From the NCBI GenBank assembly GCA_934630375.1, contig CAKTVQ010000006.1:13246-77245 (forward strand): a stretch of 64,000 nucleotides of DNA. Reading direction: 5' to 3'. This DNA comes from an uncultured Collinsella sp. (GTDB taxonomy: Bacteria > Actinomycetota > Coriobacteriia > Coriobacteriales > Coriobacteriaceae). Each line of letters begins with the position of its first letter. The stretch's first letter is position 1. The translations under genes were made by a program, and so were the position numbers. The notes beneath the pieces were generated by a model, which saw only the letters and a list, made by a program, of their open reading frames with translations, did no database searches and was not told the DNA's origin. Of the stretch, positions 19,164-27,346 are shown in pieces.

Positions 19164-19190
19164 CTGTGCAATTCGTTTTTTGCCGTTGGC

Positions 19191-19490
19191 CTACTCGCCA
19201 TCCTCCAGCTTGATGAGGATCTTGCGATAGCCGCCGTACTCGCCGTTGAGCGCCTTGGACACGCGGCTCACCGTGGTGGACGAAGCGCCGGTGCGGGCCT
19301 GAACCTCAACATAGGGCTCGCCCTCATCCAGATAACGCGCGACCTGCAGACGTTGCGAAAGATCGCAGATCTCGCGCGGCGTGCAGATATCGGTCAAAAA
19401 CGCTTGAATATCCTTCTCGTCGTCCAAAAGACTAAATGCGTGGACCAGCTGCTTGACATCAGGCTTGTCAAACATGTTCTCGATATTCAT
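19191..19490 (-). CDS. YerC/YecD family TrpR-related regulator
   Basis: A 99-residue protein of the TrpR-like helix-turn-helix family. The signature stretch runs from FLTDICTPREICDLSQRLQ through VARYLDEG and the recognition helix TGASSTTVSRVSKAL. Members of this group are small DNA-binding proteins of uncertain target. The TrpR-like fold does not imply tryptophan control. A divergent membrane protein gene starts 271 bp away and an intrinsic terminator follows. No tryptophan genes are nearby. Confidence 0.88.
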   Translation of the reverse strand: MNIENMFDKPDVKQLVHAFSLLDDEKDIQAFLTDICTPREICDLSQRLQVARYLDEGEPYVEVQARTGASSTTVSRVSKALNGEYGGYRKILIKLEDGE

Positions 19491-19761
19491 CGATCACCGC
19501 CAAACCCGCCAAAAGGCATCGAAGTTGATACTGACATCGGGCATCGTTCGCCCGTAATATGCAATAAAACTATGCATGGGCCATTTGCCCGTAGCAGTGT
19601 AGCACACCACCAAACTAAAGCGACAAGACTCTCTGCCAGCGGCACGTTTTTTAGGACGAACGCCGTTTTGAAACCAAACGCGCACGTAAGCTCCACGAAT
19701 ATCTGAGACAATGGGCGCCCAAACAAAGCGACACACTGTCTGCGCAGAAAGGGATCGCACC

Positions 19762-20127
19762 ATGCGCTTTATGCTTAACTGGCTCTTCACCTCGATCGCC
19801 ATCGCGATCGCCACGTTTCTCGTCCCCGGCATCCAGCCCTTCGGTTTTGCCGAAGCCTGGGTCTGCTTTGCCTTTGTGGGGCTGTTCCTGAACATCGTCG
19901 ACTCGCTCGTCAAACCGTTCCTGACGGTCATTTCGCTGCCGCTCACCATTATCACGCTGGGCATCTTCCAACTCGTGGTCAACAGCTTTATGCTCGAGCT
20001 CGCCAGCTACCTGTCGGTCAACCTGCTGGGTGCAGGCATTTCCATCGCCAGCTTTGGCTCGGCCTTTATGGGCAGCATCCTGGTATCCATCATGCGCAGC
20101 ATCCTCGACAGCATCGCCGAGGGCTAA
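19762..20127 (+). CDS. phage holin family 4-TM membrane protein
   Basis: A 121-residue very hydrophobic protein with four predicted membrane segments, matching the small holin-superfamily IV/YvlD-like family common in Gram-positive genomes. Its pattern of LNIVDSLVKPFLTVISLPLTI followed by TLGIFQLVVNSFML is characteristic. These chromosomal proteins are not linked to phage lysis and their function is unknown. The start at 19762 follows GAAAGGG. An upstream in-frame start at 19711 lacks a ribosome site. An intrinsic terminator follows directly. Confidence 0.85.
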   Translation: MRFMLNWLFTSIAIAIATFLVPGIQPFGFAEAWVCFAFVGLFLNIVDSLVKPFLTVISLPLTIITLGIFQLVVNSFMLELASYLSVNLLGAGISIASFGSAFMGSILVSIMRSILDSIAEG

Positions 20128-20167
20128 AACGACCATTCCGGCCGCGCCCGTCTCAACAGCCCAAAAC

Positions 20168-20202
20168 GAAGGCCGCCCATCGCAAAAAAATGGGCGGCCT
20201 TC
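20168..20202 (+). terminator. intrinsic terminator after the holin-like gene
   Basis: The arms GAAGGCCGCCCAT and ATGGGCGGCCTTC form a 13-bp stem around an A-rich loop, followed by TTATTT. It could also stop transcription arriving from the opposite Rrf2 gene. Confidence 0.85.
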
Positions 20203-20271
20203 TTATTTGCCAAGTCTCAAAGGGCGAGAGAATCTGCCATTTCCACCCTGTCCCCACATGGCAGGTGTGGG

Positions 20272-20700
20272 TTAGATGACGTAGTCGTAGCCGTCGTTGG
20301 GGGCGACGAGCGCATCGAGCGTCACGCCGTCGAGGTAGTCGTTGATGAGCTTGTCCAGGTTCTTCCACACGTCGAGCGTGGGGCACTCATCAGATCGCGA
20401 GCAACCCTTGCAGTCGCCATCCAGACAGGCGACCGGCGCCAGGCTGCCCTCGGTCAGGCGCAAGATCTCGCCCACCGTGTACTGCTCGGGCGGGCGTGTG
20501 AGCACATAGCCGCCGCCCTTGCCGCGCATGCCCGAGAGCATATTGGCGCGCACGAGCGTCGCCAGAATATTCTCGAGGTACTTCTCCGAAATACCCTGAC
20601 GTGCCGCAATCTCTTTAAGCGGGATGCGACCGGCCGCTTGGTGCTCGGCCAGATCGACCATAACGCGCAGGGCATATCTGCCCTTAGTAGAAACCAACAT
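20272..20700 (-). CDS. Rrf2-family regulator (CymR/IscR-like)
   Basis: A 142-residue winged-helix repressor. The Rrf2 start MLVSTKGRYALRVMVDLAEH, the helix-turn-helix region (IPLKEIAARQGIS), and the wing RGKGGGYVLTRPP are clear. Near residues 91-108 there are four Cys residues (in CLDGDCKGC and DEC), which could hold an Fe-S cluster as in IscR. It is divergent from cysK. In Bacillus the family member CymR represses cysteine genes and uses CysK as co-repressor, so this pair may work in the same way. Confidence 0.92.
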   Translation of the reverse strand: MLVSTKGRYALRVMVDLAEHQAAGRIPLKEIAARQGISEKYLENILATLVRANMLSGMRGKGGGYVLTRPPEQYTVGEILRLTEGSLAPVACLDGDCKGCSRSDECPTLDVWKNLDKLINDYLDGVTLDALVAPNDGYDYVI

Positions 20701-20817
20701 ATATAGTGCTGCCTTTCGGTCTTTTAGTTCGTTGAAATTCTAGCCGAAATATTGGCTTTGAAAATACCCGTTCCGGTCAAGATGGTTAATCAACTTGCAA
20801 TAAACTCCTATTTCCTA

Positions 20818-20846
20818 TTGCATTACTAGGCTTTAGTGTCTAGTAT
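20818..20846 (+). promoter_or_regulatory. cysK promoter
   Basis: TTGCAT and TAGTAT are spaced by 17 bases, about 108 bp before the cysK start. The long leader and the adjoining divergent rrf2 gene make this a likely target for the Rrf2 regulator. Confidence 0.6.
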
Positions 20847-20953
20847 GCTTCCCAACAGCAAAACGAACAACCTATAAGGTTTGTGGGTTTCGCTGCTACA
20901 CACACCGTAAAACCACACGGTATCCAGTCATTTGAACACTTTGGAGGTTCACC

Positions 20954-21892
20954 ATGAGCAATGTTTACACGTCCATCGATCAGCTTATCGGCCACACCCC
21001 GCTCCTGGAGCTCACCCACTTTGAGGCCGACGAGGACCTCAAGGCCCGCGTGCTCGTCAAACTGGAATACTTCAACCCCGCCGGGTCCGTTAAAGACCGC
21101 GTCGCCAAGAACATGATTGACGAGGCCGAGAAGGCCGGCAAGCTCGTGCGTGGCGGCGACTACACCATCATCGAGCCCACGAGCGGCAACACCGGCGTCG
21201 GCATCGCCTCGGTGGCGGCGGCCCGCGGCTATAAGGTGATCATCACCATGCCCGAGACCATGTCCGTCGAGCGCCGCAAGCTGATGCAGGCATACGGTGC
21301 GCAGCTCGTGCTCACCGACGGCTCCAAGGGCATGAAGGGCGCTATCGCCAAGGCGGAGGAGCTGCAGAAGGAGACTCCCAACAGCATCATCGCCGGCCAG
21401 TTTGTGAACCCCGCGAACCCGGCCATTCACAAGGCCACGACCGGCCCCGAGATCTGGGACGACACCGACGGCAAGGTCGACATCTTCGTCGCCGGCGTCG
21501 GCACCGGCGGCACCGTGACCGGCGTGGGCGAGTTCCTCAAGGAGCAAAACCCCGAGATTCAGGTCGTCGCCGTCGAGCCCGCCACCTCCCCGGTGCTCTC
21601 CAAGGGCCAGGCCGGCCCGCACAAGATCCAGGGTATCGGTGCCGGCTTTGTGCCCGACGTCCTCGACACCCAGGTCTACGACGAGATCATCCCCGTCGAG
21701 AACGACGACGCCTTTGCCACCGGCCGCGCCGTGGGCCACAAGGAGGGCGTGCTCGTGGGCATTTCGTCCGGCGCCGCCGTGTGGGCCGCACTGCAGCTGG
21801 CCAAGCGCCCCGAGAACGAGGGCAAGACCATCGTGGCGCTGCTCGCCGACACCGGCGAGCGCTACCTGTCCACGGCACTCTTCCAGGACTAG
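20954..21892 (+). CDS. cysK: cysteine synthase A (O-acetylserine sulfhydrylase)
   Basis: A PLP enzyme that makes cysteine from O-acetylserine and sulfide. The 312-residue length is typical. Visible are the PLP lysine in NPAGSVKDR (about residue 42), the substrate loop PTSGNTGVG near 75, the phosphate-binding GTGGTVTG near 180, and [10 protein letters not shown] near 265. TTTGGAGG precedes the ATG. It is followed by mnmA and faces the Rrf2 regulator, making a small sulfur-handling block. Confidence 0.96.
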   Translation: MSNVYTSIDQLIGHTPLLELTHFEADEDLKARVLVKLEYFNPAGSVKDRVAKNMIDEAEKAGKLVRGGDYTIIEPTSGNTGVGIASVAAARGYKVIITMPETMSVERRKLMQAYGAQLVLTDGSKGMKGAIAKAEELQKETPNSIIAGQFVNPANPAIHKATTGPEIWDDTDGKVDIFVAGVGTGGTVTGVGEFLKEQNPEIQVVAVEPATSPVLSKGQAGPHKIQGIGAGFVPDVLDTQVYDEIIPVENDDAFATGRAVGHKEGVLVGISSGAAVWAALQLAKRPENEGKTIVALLADTGERYLSTALFQD

Positions 21893-21994
21893 AGTTCTCG
21901 TTCTTAGAACGAGTCCAAGGCACGCCGGTCTCCCCTCTCTTCTGGCAGCCTGAGCTCATCCCAACAGGGTGTCCCACAGGACGCCCGAACTTGC

Positions 21995-22037
21995 TACAAT
22001 GTCTGCGGCGCGGAACCAGCCTCCCGCGCCGCTTTTC
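21995..22037 (+). promoter_or_regulatory. candidate mnmA promoter -10 followed at once by a terminator-like hairpin
   Basis: A TACAAT -10 sequence (21995-22000) is followed within five bases by GCGGCGCGG/CCGCGCCGC (22005-22032) and a T-rich run. The hairpin could end transcription from cysK or attenuate a new transcript into mnmA. No strong -35 is seen. Confidence 0.5.
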
Positions 22038-22072
22038 TTTTTTGGCCACATGCCACCAAGGAGAACCTCCCC

Positions 22073-23173
22073 ATGCACAACAAGCGCGTGCTCGTCGCCA
22101 TGAGCGGCGGCGTCGATTCCAGCGTGACCGCGTATCTGCTCAAAAGTCAGGGTTACGAATGTGTCGGTGCCACCATGCGCCTCACCTGCCCCGCGCCCGA
22201 TCCCGCCACGGGCATGAGTAAGGTCGACCGCGACATCGCCGATGCAAAGGCCGTCGCCGAGCGCCTGGGGATACCCCATCACGTGCTCGACTTGCAGCAA
22301 ACCTTCGACCGCAACGTTGTCGAGCGTTTTATGAACGCCTACCAGGAGGGGCTGACGCCCAATCCGTGCATCATCTGCAACCGCCATATTAAGTTTGGCG
22401 CGTTGCTGGATGCGGCGCTGGATATGGGCTGCGACTACATCGCCACAGGCCACTATGCCAAAACGAGCCAGGCGCCCGATGGCACCTGGCAGCTGCATCG
22501 CGGCGAGGACCCCAAAAAGGACCAGAGTTACTTTTTGTATTCGCTCACGCAGGAGCGCCTGGCGCACACGATCTTTCCGCTGGCAGGCCTAGACAAAGAG
22601 CGCGACGTGCGCCGCATAGCCACCGAGCAGGGCTTTGTTAACGCCAAGAAGGCCGAAAGCGAGGACATCTGCTTTATTCCAGACGGCGACTACGCGGGCT
22701 ATATCGAGCGCCGCTGCGGACATGCCGCTGCACCGGGCAACATCGTATGGCGCGACGGCAGCGTGGTTGGGCGCCACAACGGCGCGCTGCGCTACACCAT
22801 CGGCCAGCGTAAGGGCTTGGGCGTCGCGATGGCGCATCCCGTGTACGTAACGGGTGTCGACGCCGTCAACAACACCGTGCATCTGGGCGAGGCAGAGGAC
22901 CTGACGGCCACGGCGCTCACGGCCAACGACTGGATTTGGAGCGCCCCGGCCGACCGCATGGAGGCAGAGCTCGATGCCGGCGGCATTCGCGTGGGCGCCA
23001 AGTACCGCTACCGTCAGAAAGACCAGGCAGCGACCCTTACGCGCGGCGAAGACGGGCAAATGTTGCTGACCTTTGACGAGCCGCAACGAGCCATCGCCCC
23101 CGGCCAAGCCGTCGTCGTCTATCGCGGCGACGTCGTCCTGGGCGGCGGCACCGTTACGGCAGCCATCAAATAG
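22073..23173 (+). CDS. mnmA: tRNA-specific 2-thiouridylase
   Basis: This ATP-dependent enzyme thiolates the wobble uridine of Lys, Glu and Gln tRNAs. The 366-residue protein has the PP-loop SGGVDSSV at residues 11-18, the first catalytic Cys in NPCIICNRHIKFG near 100, and the second in SEDICFIPDGDY near 200. AAGGAGAA is well placed before the ATG. It needs a sulfur donor such as a cysteine desulfurase, which in many relatives sits next to it. Here the neighbour is cysK instead. Confidence 0.97.
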   Translation: MHNKRVLVAMSGGVDSSVTAYLLKSQGYECVGATMRLTCPAPDPATGMSKVDRDIADAKAVAERLGIPHHVLDLQQTFDRNVVERFMNAYQEGLTPNPCIICNRHIKFGALLDAALDMGCDYIATGHYAKTSQAPDGTWQLHRGEDPKKDQSYFLYSLTQERLAHTIFPLAGLDKERDVRRIATEQGFVNAKKAESEDICFIPDGDYAGYIERRCGHAAAPGNIVWRDGSVVGRHNGALRYTIGQRKGLGVAMAHPVYVTGVDAVNNTVHLGEAEDLTATALTANDWIWSAPADRMEAELDAGGIRVGAKYRYRQKDQAATLTRGEDGQMLLTFDEPQRAIAPGQAVVVYRGDVVLGGGTVTAAIK

Positions 23174-23188
23174 CCCCATCCCCTTTAT

Positions 23189-23257
23189 AAGTTGCGGTGA
23201 AATAGGGACTGTTTAAGCGTTTAAAACCGCCAAACAGTCCCTATTTCACCGCAACTT
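23189..23257. repeat. GTTGCGGTGAAATA palindrome, copy 2
   Basis: The arms AAGTTGCGGTGAAATAGGGA and TCCCTATTTCACCGCAACTT are exact reverse complements and continue a few bases further (CTGTTT/AAACAG) around a short loop. It lies between the convergent mnmA and M42 peptidase genes and could act as a two-way terminator. Confidence 0.9.
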
Positions 23258-23309
23258 TGAGAGGACGGCCTCGGTCGGCGCTATTGTGTCAGCCGAGGCC
23301 GCTGCATCG

Positions 23310-24353
23310 TTAGCGCTGGACGTAGGCGCGAACCAGCTCGTAGGTGTTGCGCACACCGTCGATGTGGCTGCGCTCGTAGTTGTGGCTCGCGTACACGCCG
23401 GGGCCGATCAGACCATGGCGAATGTCGTAGCCGGCCGAGAGCGTGGCCTCGACGTCGGAGCCGTAGTGCGGGTACACATCGATGGCGTAATCGAGCTCCA
23501 GCTCGCGCGCGATGTTGGACAGCGTGGTTACCAGGTCGTAGTTGTACGGACCGCCCGAATCCTTGGCGCAAATCGAAACCATGCGCTCGGTGCAGCCCAG
23601 GTCGTCGCCCACGCAGCCCATGTCCACGCTGATCATCTCGCGCGTGTCGGCCGGCACAAACGCACCGCCGTGGCCGACCTCCTCGTACACCGTAAAGAGC
23701 AGCGATACCTTGCGCGAAAGCGTCACCTCGCCGCCAACAACGGCGCGGGCCAAACCCAGCAGAATCGACGCCGACAGCTTGTCGTCAAGGAAGCGACTCT
23801 TGATGTAGCCGCTCTCCGTCACCGTGGTGCGCGGATCCATAGCGATGATATCGCCGGTCTGAATACCCAGCTCGAGCACATCGTCCTTGCTGTCAACGTT
23901 CTCGTCGAGCAGGATTTCCATGTTCTTCTCGATGGTCTTGACCGGTTCATCGGCCACGTGCGCCGAAGGCTCGGTATTGAGGACCACGCCCGTATACACA
24001 TTGCCGTCACGCGTGTAGACGGTGCAGTTCTCGCCATCGGCCGTAGACCACTGGTGCCCACCGAGCGTCGTGGGGCGCAGGCGACCATTGTCCTTAATGG
24101 AGCGCACCATGGCGCCCAGGGTATCGACATGGCTCGCCAGTACGAGCGGCTCACCCTCGCCACCAAGCTCAACCAACACGTTGCCCTTATTGGAACGCTC
24201 GGGCCCAAACCCCATCTCGCGCAACGTTTCCATCAGATAATCAGTCGCCGCACGGGTATAGCCCGTAGGCGAAGCAATCGAGGTAAGCGCCTTCAACTGG
24301 TCAGTAATATAGGAGAGCGTCTCCTCTAGAGAAGCATCAACATTAGAAGCCAT
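23310..24353 (-). CDS. M42-family metallo-aminopeptidase
   Basis: A 347-residue cytoplasmic dinuclear zinc/cobalt peptidase of the PepA/FrvX (M42) family. Metal-ligand motifs are visible: LASHVDTLG near 68-76, FLDDKLSA near 179, YEEVGHGG near 211, ISVDMG near 232, and the C-terminal ASHNYERSH near 325. The start at 24353 has GGAAGG six bases upstream. An ATG at 24359 sits too close to it. It probably trims N-terminal residues from small peptides. Confidence 0.92.
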   Translation of the reverse strand: MASNVDASLEETLSYITDQLKALTSIASPTGYTRAATDYLMETLREMGFGPERSNKGNVLVELGGEGEPLVLASHVDTLGAMVRSIKDNGRLRPTTLGGHQWSTADGENCTVYTRDGNVYTGVVLNTEPSAHVADEPVKTIEKNMEILLDENVDSKDDVLELGIQTGDIIAMDPRTTVTESGYIKSRFLDDKLSASILLGLARAVVGGEVTLSRKVSLLFTVYEEVGHGGAFVPADTREMISVDMGCVGDDLGCTERMVSICAKDSGGPYNYDLVTTLSNIARELELDYAIDVYPHYGSDVEATLSAGYDIRHGLIGPGVYASHNYERSHIDGVRNTYELVRAYVQR

Positions 24354-24561
24354 ATGCATCCTTCCAAGTAAAACTAAGACCGAGTCCCGATTTTAACCGT
24401 TCTGCACGTGCAATGCCCCAGGAGCCGAACCGCCTCCAGACGTCCCCGCACCGGTTTTCTGCACGCGCACGGTTTACAATCCCAATCTTGCATAAATCCT
24501 ATCGGTATCTGCATAGAAATGAGGCATCTTTTTGCTTCGTCTCAGGGTACCCCACCTTAGA

Positions 24562-24797
24562 CCGTGCAAAAAACGGAGTATTCAGCACCGTGGGCCCCAA
24601 CGGCCCCATCACAACCGACATAACGACGTGGTTACAGCAGTGTTGCAGGCCGGCGCAAACCAAAAACGCGGCGACAGCCATCTCCGCCCATCGATAGCCC
24701 GCCCACAAGGACTGTCGATGGGCGCCGCGGGCCACTACGGCCCATTCACAACGTTATGCATTTTTCAGAGCTTGCTGAATACTCCCAAAAATGCACG
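24562..24797. repeat. paired-end element A (about 236 bp)
   Basis: The left end (24562-24583, CGTGCAAAAAACGGAGTATTC) and right end (24777-24797, GAATACTCCCAAAAATGCACG) could pair as GTGCA/TGCAC and GAGTATTC/GAATACTC with A-rich bulges. A second copy with nearly identical ends and the same length lies at 42971-43205, but the interiors are unrelated. Upstream of both copies stands a shared GGTACCCCA. Short open frames inside are not convincing genes. This region and the terminator at 24874 account for the 24354-24964 gap. Confidence 0.7.
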
Positions 24798-24873
24798 CTG
24801 GGAAGTGCACCACCTATCCGCAGCGGGCAGCATGCCTTGGTTTTGCCCATATCGGGGCATCGGCGCGGCACAA

Positions 24874-24909
24874 AAAGCCCCCGCCGCACGAAGTGCGCAG
24901 CGGGGGCTT
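24874..24909 (-). terminator. terminator of the Fe-alcohol dehydrogenase gene
   Basis: On the minus strand AAGCCCCCGCTGCGCAC-TTC-GTGCGGCGGGGGCTT is followed by TTT. It lies about 55 bases after the stop of the dehydrogenase. Confidence 0.85.
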
Positions 24910-24964
24910 CCGACATGTCCGAGGACGATTGTGGGGCTAACGGGCAGGGGCCCGCCGAACCAAG

Positions 24965-26131
24965 TTAGGCAGCCGGGCAGATCTTCTTGAAGAGTTCGAT
25001 GACGTCGTCGAGCGTCGCCTCGCGCGGGTTGCCCGGGAAGCAGGCGTCGGCCATGGCGTCCTTGGCCAGGATCTCGATCTCGTCAGCCTTCATGGCCTCG
25101 CAGACGTGCGGGATGTTCACGTCGGCGGAAAGCTGCTTGACGGCGGCGATGGCAGCGTCGGCGGCCTCGTCGGTGCTCATGCCCGTGGTGTCAACGCCCA
25201 TGGCGACGGCGACCTTGGCCAGGCGCTCGGCGCAGACCGGCTTGTTGAACTCCATGGCGATCGGCAGCAGCATGGCGCAAGCGACGCCGTGCGGGGTGTC
25301 GTAGTGAGCGGACAGGGTGTGAGCCATGGCGTGGTCGATGCCCAGGCCAACATTGGAGAAGCCCATGCCGGCGACATACTGACCAAGGGCCATGCCCTCA
25401 CGGCCGGAGCCGGGCTGGCCGGACTTGGCCTCGGCAACGGAGTCGCGCAGGTTCTCGCTGATCAGCTTAATAGCCTCAAAGTGGAACATGTCGGAGAGCT
25501 CCCAGGCACCCTTGGTGGTATAGCCCTCGATGGCGTGGGTCAGGGCGTCCATACCGGTGGAGGCGGTGAGGCCGGCGGGCATGGAGGCCATCATGTCGGG
25601 GTCGACGACGGCGACCTCGGGTGCGTCGTTGGTGTCGACGCACACGAACTTGCGGACCTTCTCGGGGTCGGTGATGACGTAGTTGATGGTCACCTCGGCG
25701 GCGGTACCGGCGGTCGTCGGCACGGCGATGGTGAACACGGCGTGGTTCTTGGTCGGAGCGACGCCCTCGAGGCTGCGGACATCGGCGAACTCGGGGTTGT
25801 TGATAATGATGCCGATAGCCTTAGCGGTGTCCATGGAGGAGCCGCCACCGATGGTCACGATAGCGTCAGCCTCGGCGGCCTTGAAGGCCTCGACGCCGTC
25901 CTTGACGTTCTGGATGGTGGGGTTGGGCTTAATCTCGGAGTAGAGGCTCCAAGCGATGCCAGCGGCGTCGAGCTCGTCGGTCACCTTAGCGGTAACGCCA
26001 AACTTGACCAGGTCGGGGTCGGAGCAGACGAAGATCTTCTTGTAGCCGCGACGCTGGAGCTCGCCGGGGATCTCCTTGATGGCGCCGGAACCATGATAAG
26101 AGATGGTATTGAGAACGAAACGATTAGCCAT
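24965..26131 (-). CDS. iron-containing alcohol dehydrogenase (FucO/propanediol dehydrogenase-like)
   Basis: A 388-residue group III alcohol dehydrogenase using NAD(P)H. The nucleotide-binding GGGSSMDTAKA is near 98-108, PTTAGTAAE near 140, and the iron ligands lie in GMDALTHAIEGY near 195-206 and in GIDHAMAHTLSAHYDTPHG near 262-280. The closest characterised relatives reduce lactaldehyde or 3-hydroxypropanal. The real substrate cannot be read from the sequence. It is monocistronic, with a strong terminator and a palindromic operator candidate 95 bp upstream. Confidence 0.92.
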   Translation of the reverse strand: MANRFVLNTISYHGSGAIKEIPGELQRRGYKKIFVCSDPDLVKFGVTAKVTDELDAAGIAWSLYSEIKPNPTIQNVKDGVEAFKAAEADAIVTIGGGSSMDTAKAIGIIINNPEFADVRSLEGVAPTKNHAVFTIAVPTTAGTAAEVTINYVITDPEKVRKFVCVDTNDAPEVAVVDPDMMASMPAGLTASTGMDALTHAIEGYTTKGAWELSDMFHFEAIKLISENLRDSVAEAKSGQPGSGREGMALGQYVAGMGFSNVGLGIDHAMAHTLSAHYDTPHGVACAMLLPIAMEFNKPVCAERLAKVAVAMGVDTTGMSTDEAADAAIAAVKQLSADVNIPHVCEAMKADEIEILAKDAMADACFPGNPREATLDDVIELFKKICPAA

Positions 26132-26226
26132 TGATAGCCTCCTATCGTGTGCGGGGCACCCGTTACGCCCCGCGCTATATGTCCCATCCTAACGCTTTTG
26201 AAACAAAAAACGCGTGAGAACATCAA

Positions 26227-26250
26227 AGTTGTTAAAGCGTTTCAACAACT
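26227..26250. promoter_or_regulatory. palindromic operator candidate upstream of the Fe-alcohol dehydrogenase
   Basis: AGTTGTT and AACAACT are perfect 7-bp arms around AAAGCGTTTC, whose central CG and flanking AAA/TTT resemble LacI/GalR-family operators. It falls about 96 bp ahead of the dehydrogenase start. The spacing does not fit the CcpA cre consensus exactly. Confidence 0.5.
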
Positions 26251-26274
26251 GGTATCGTCACCACCTGACCACTA

Positions 26275-26306
26275 AACAAAAAAGGGACGGCCGAGATGAC
26301 CGTCCC
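26275..26306 (-). terminator. terminator of the DUF1275 gene
   Basis: On the minus strand GGGACGG...CCGTCCC is followed by a TTTTTT run. A second hairpin (TCTGGCAAGGGG/CCCCTTGCCAGA, 26325-26353) lies between it and the stop codon. Confidence 0.8.
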
Positions 26307-26361
26307 CTCCCCATTATCGATCTATCTGGCAAGGGGATTGCCCCCTTGCCAGATCCTGCCG

Positions 26362-27078
26362 CTATTTTTGGCAGGCGTCTTTCCAAGCCTCGGCCGCAAC
26401 CTTCCAGCGAAAACGCAAGTCGCGCTCGCGGTCGATAAACATGATGGCAAACGCGACAAACAACAGCACGCTCGCCACGACGATGGCGTGCAGGCCCATG
26501 CGCTCAATACACCAGTTGCCCAACACGGCGCCAAACACAAAGGTAAAGATCACGCCAAAGTACAGCAGGCCGTTTTCCAAAAAGCCGCGCTTGTGGGTGA
26601 TGATGTAATCGTCCACGTTTTGCAGCGCGTTGCGCAAGTTGCCGATGCACATGGTCGTGGCGATGCCGTGACCGTGGATCTTGCGGAAGCTCTCGACTTG
26701 CATACCGCAAGCAAACGAAGTAAGGCAGTTGGCGAGCAGGTTGAAATCGCCGCCCGGGATAAAGCTCACGCCCAGCAAGATAACGGCTTCAAAAAACACC
26801 GTCACCTGGCGCCAGTGAATCACACTGCCAAACCGCTCGTGAACCAGGTCGGCAAGCATAATGCCCACGGCAAACGACACCACGGGGAAGAAATAGCGTC
26901 CCGCCAGCGCCCAGTTGCCCTCCGAGATGCTCACACCCACGAGCAGGATGTTACCCGTCTGAGCGTTTGCGAAAACATGGTCGCGCCCAATGTACGAATA
27001 AACGTCCATAAAGCCACCGGCGAGCGCCAAGATGATGCCCAGCTCAATAGACTCCGATATCTGTTTGGCACGCTGCAT
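26362..27078 (-). CDS. DUF1275 (YoaK-type) membrane protein
   Basis: A 238-residue integral membrane protein with about six hydrophobic segments. It carries the family landmarks LALAGGFMDVYSYIGRDHVFANAQTGNILL at the N-terminus and CGMQVESFRKIHG..TTMCIGNLRN in the middle. The function of the family is unknown; a transporter-like role is often suspected. The start at 27078 has GGAGG ten bases upstream. An in-frame open frame extends far upstream but without ribosome site or homology. Confidence 0.88.
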   Translation of the reverse strand: MQRAKQISESIELGIILALAGGFMDVYSYIGRDHVFANAQTGNILLVGVSISEGNWALAGRYFFPVVSFAVGIMLADLVHERFGSVIHWRQVTVFFEAVILLGVSFIPGGDFNLLANCLTSFACGMQVESFRKIHGHGIATTMCIGNLRNALQNVDDYIITHKRGFLENGLLYFGVIFTFVFGAVLGNWCIERMGLHAIVVASVLLFVAFAIMFIDRERDLRFRWKVAAEAWKDACQK

Positions 27079-27274
27079 CGTCGTGCATCCTCCTTGTTGA
27101 CGACCCTCTCGTGCGTTGGCGGACATATAGCCGCCGTTCATACTGTAACCCATTGACAACATGGCGTGCGCGCGAGACGAACCCTTCAGCACGGGGGTAC
27201 ACAGTCTGGAAACAAACGGCGGGCGCGGCGCCGACACCCGCATCGACGCGCCGATCCGCCAGCTCATGTACTCC

Positions 27275-27309
27275 ACCAGTCTTTTTAGCCCCGTCCCAAA
27301 AAGACTGGT
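27275..27309. repeat. 12-bp inverted repeat directly before the ygiQ -10 region
   Basis: ACCAGTCTTTTT and AAAAAGACTGGT are perfect arms around AGCCCCGTCCC. The centre matches the GGGACGGGGCT core of the 37-bp repeats near 8.1 kb. A TACAAT (27310-27315) begins right after the second arm, so it may be an operator or a repeat that supplies a promoter. Confidence 0.65.
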
Positions 27310-27346
27310 TACAATTACGTGCAGCATACAAACACCGGGAGGGATC

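Noticed and set aside
19494..19982. Minus-strand frames opposite the holin-like gene
   Set aside because: They overlap the well-supported holin-like gene and lack ribosome sites and recognisable domains.
24499..24735. Small open frames within element A (and the similar ones in element B at 42775-43065)
   Set aside because: The resemblance between the frames is confined to the shared element ends; no ribosome site or further similarity.
26325..26353. Second hairpin after the DUF1275 gene as a separate regulatory element
   Set aside because: It most simply belongs to the termination region of the same gene; there is no gene between the two hairpins.
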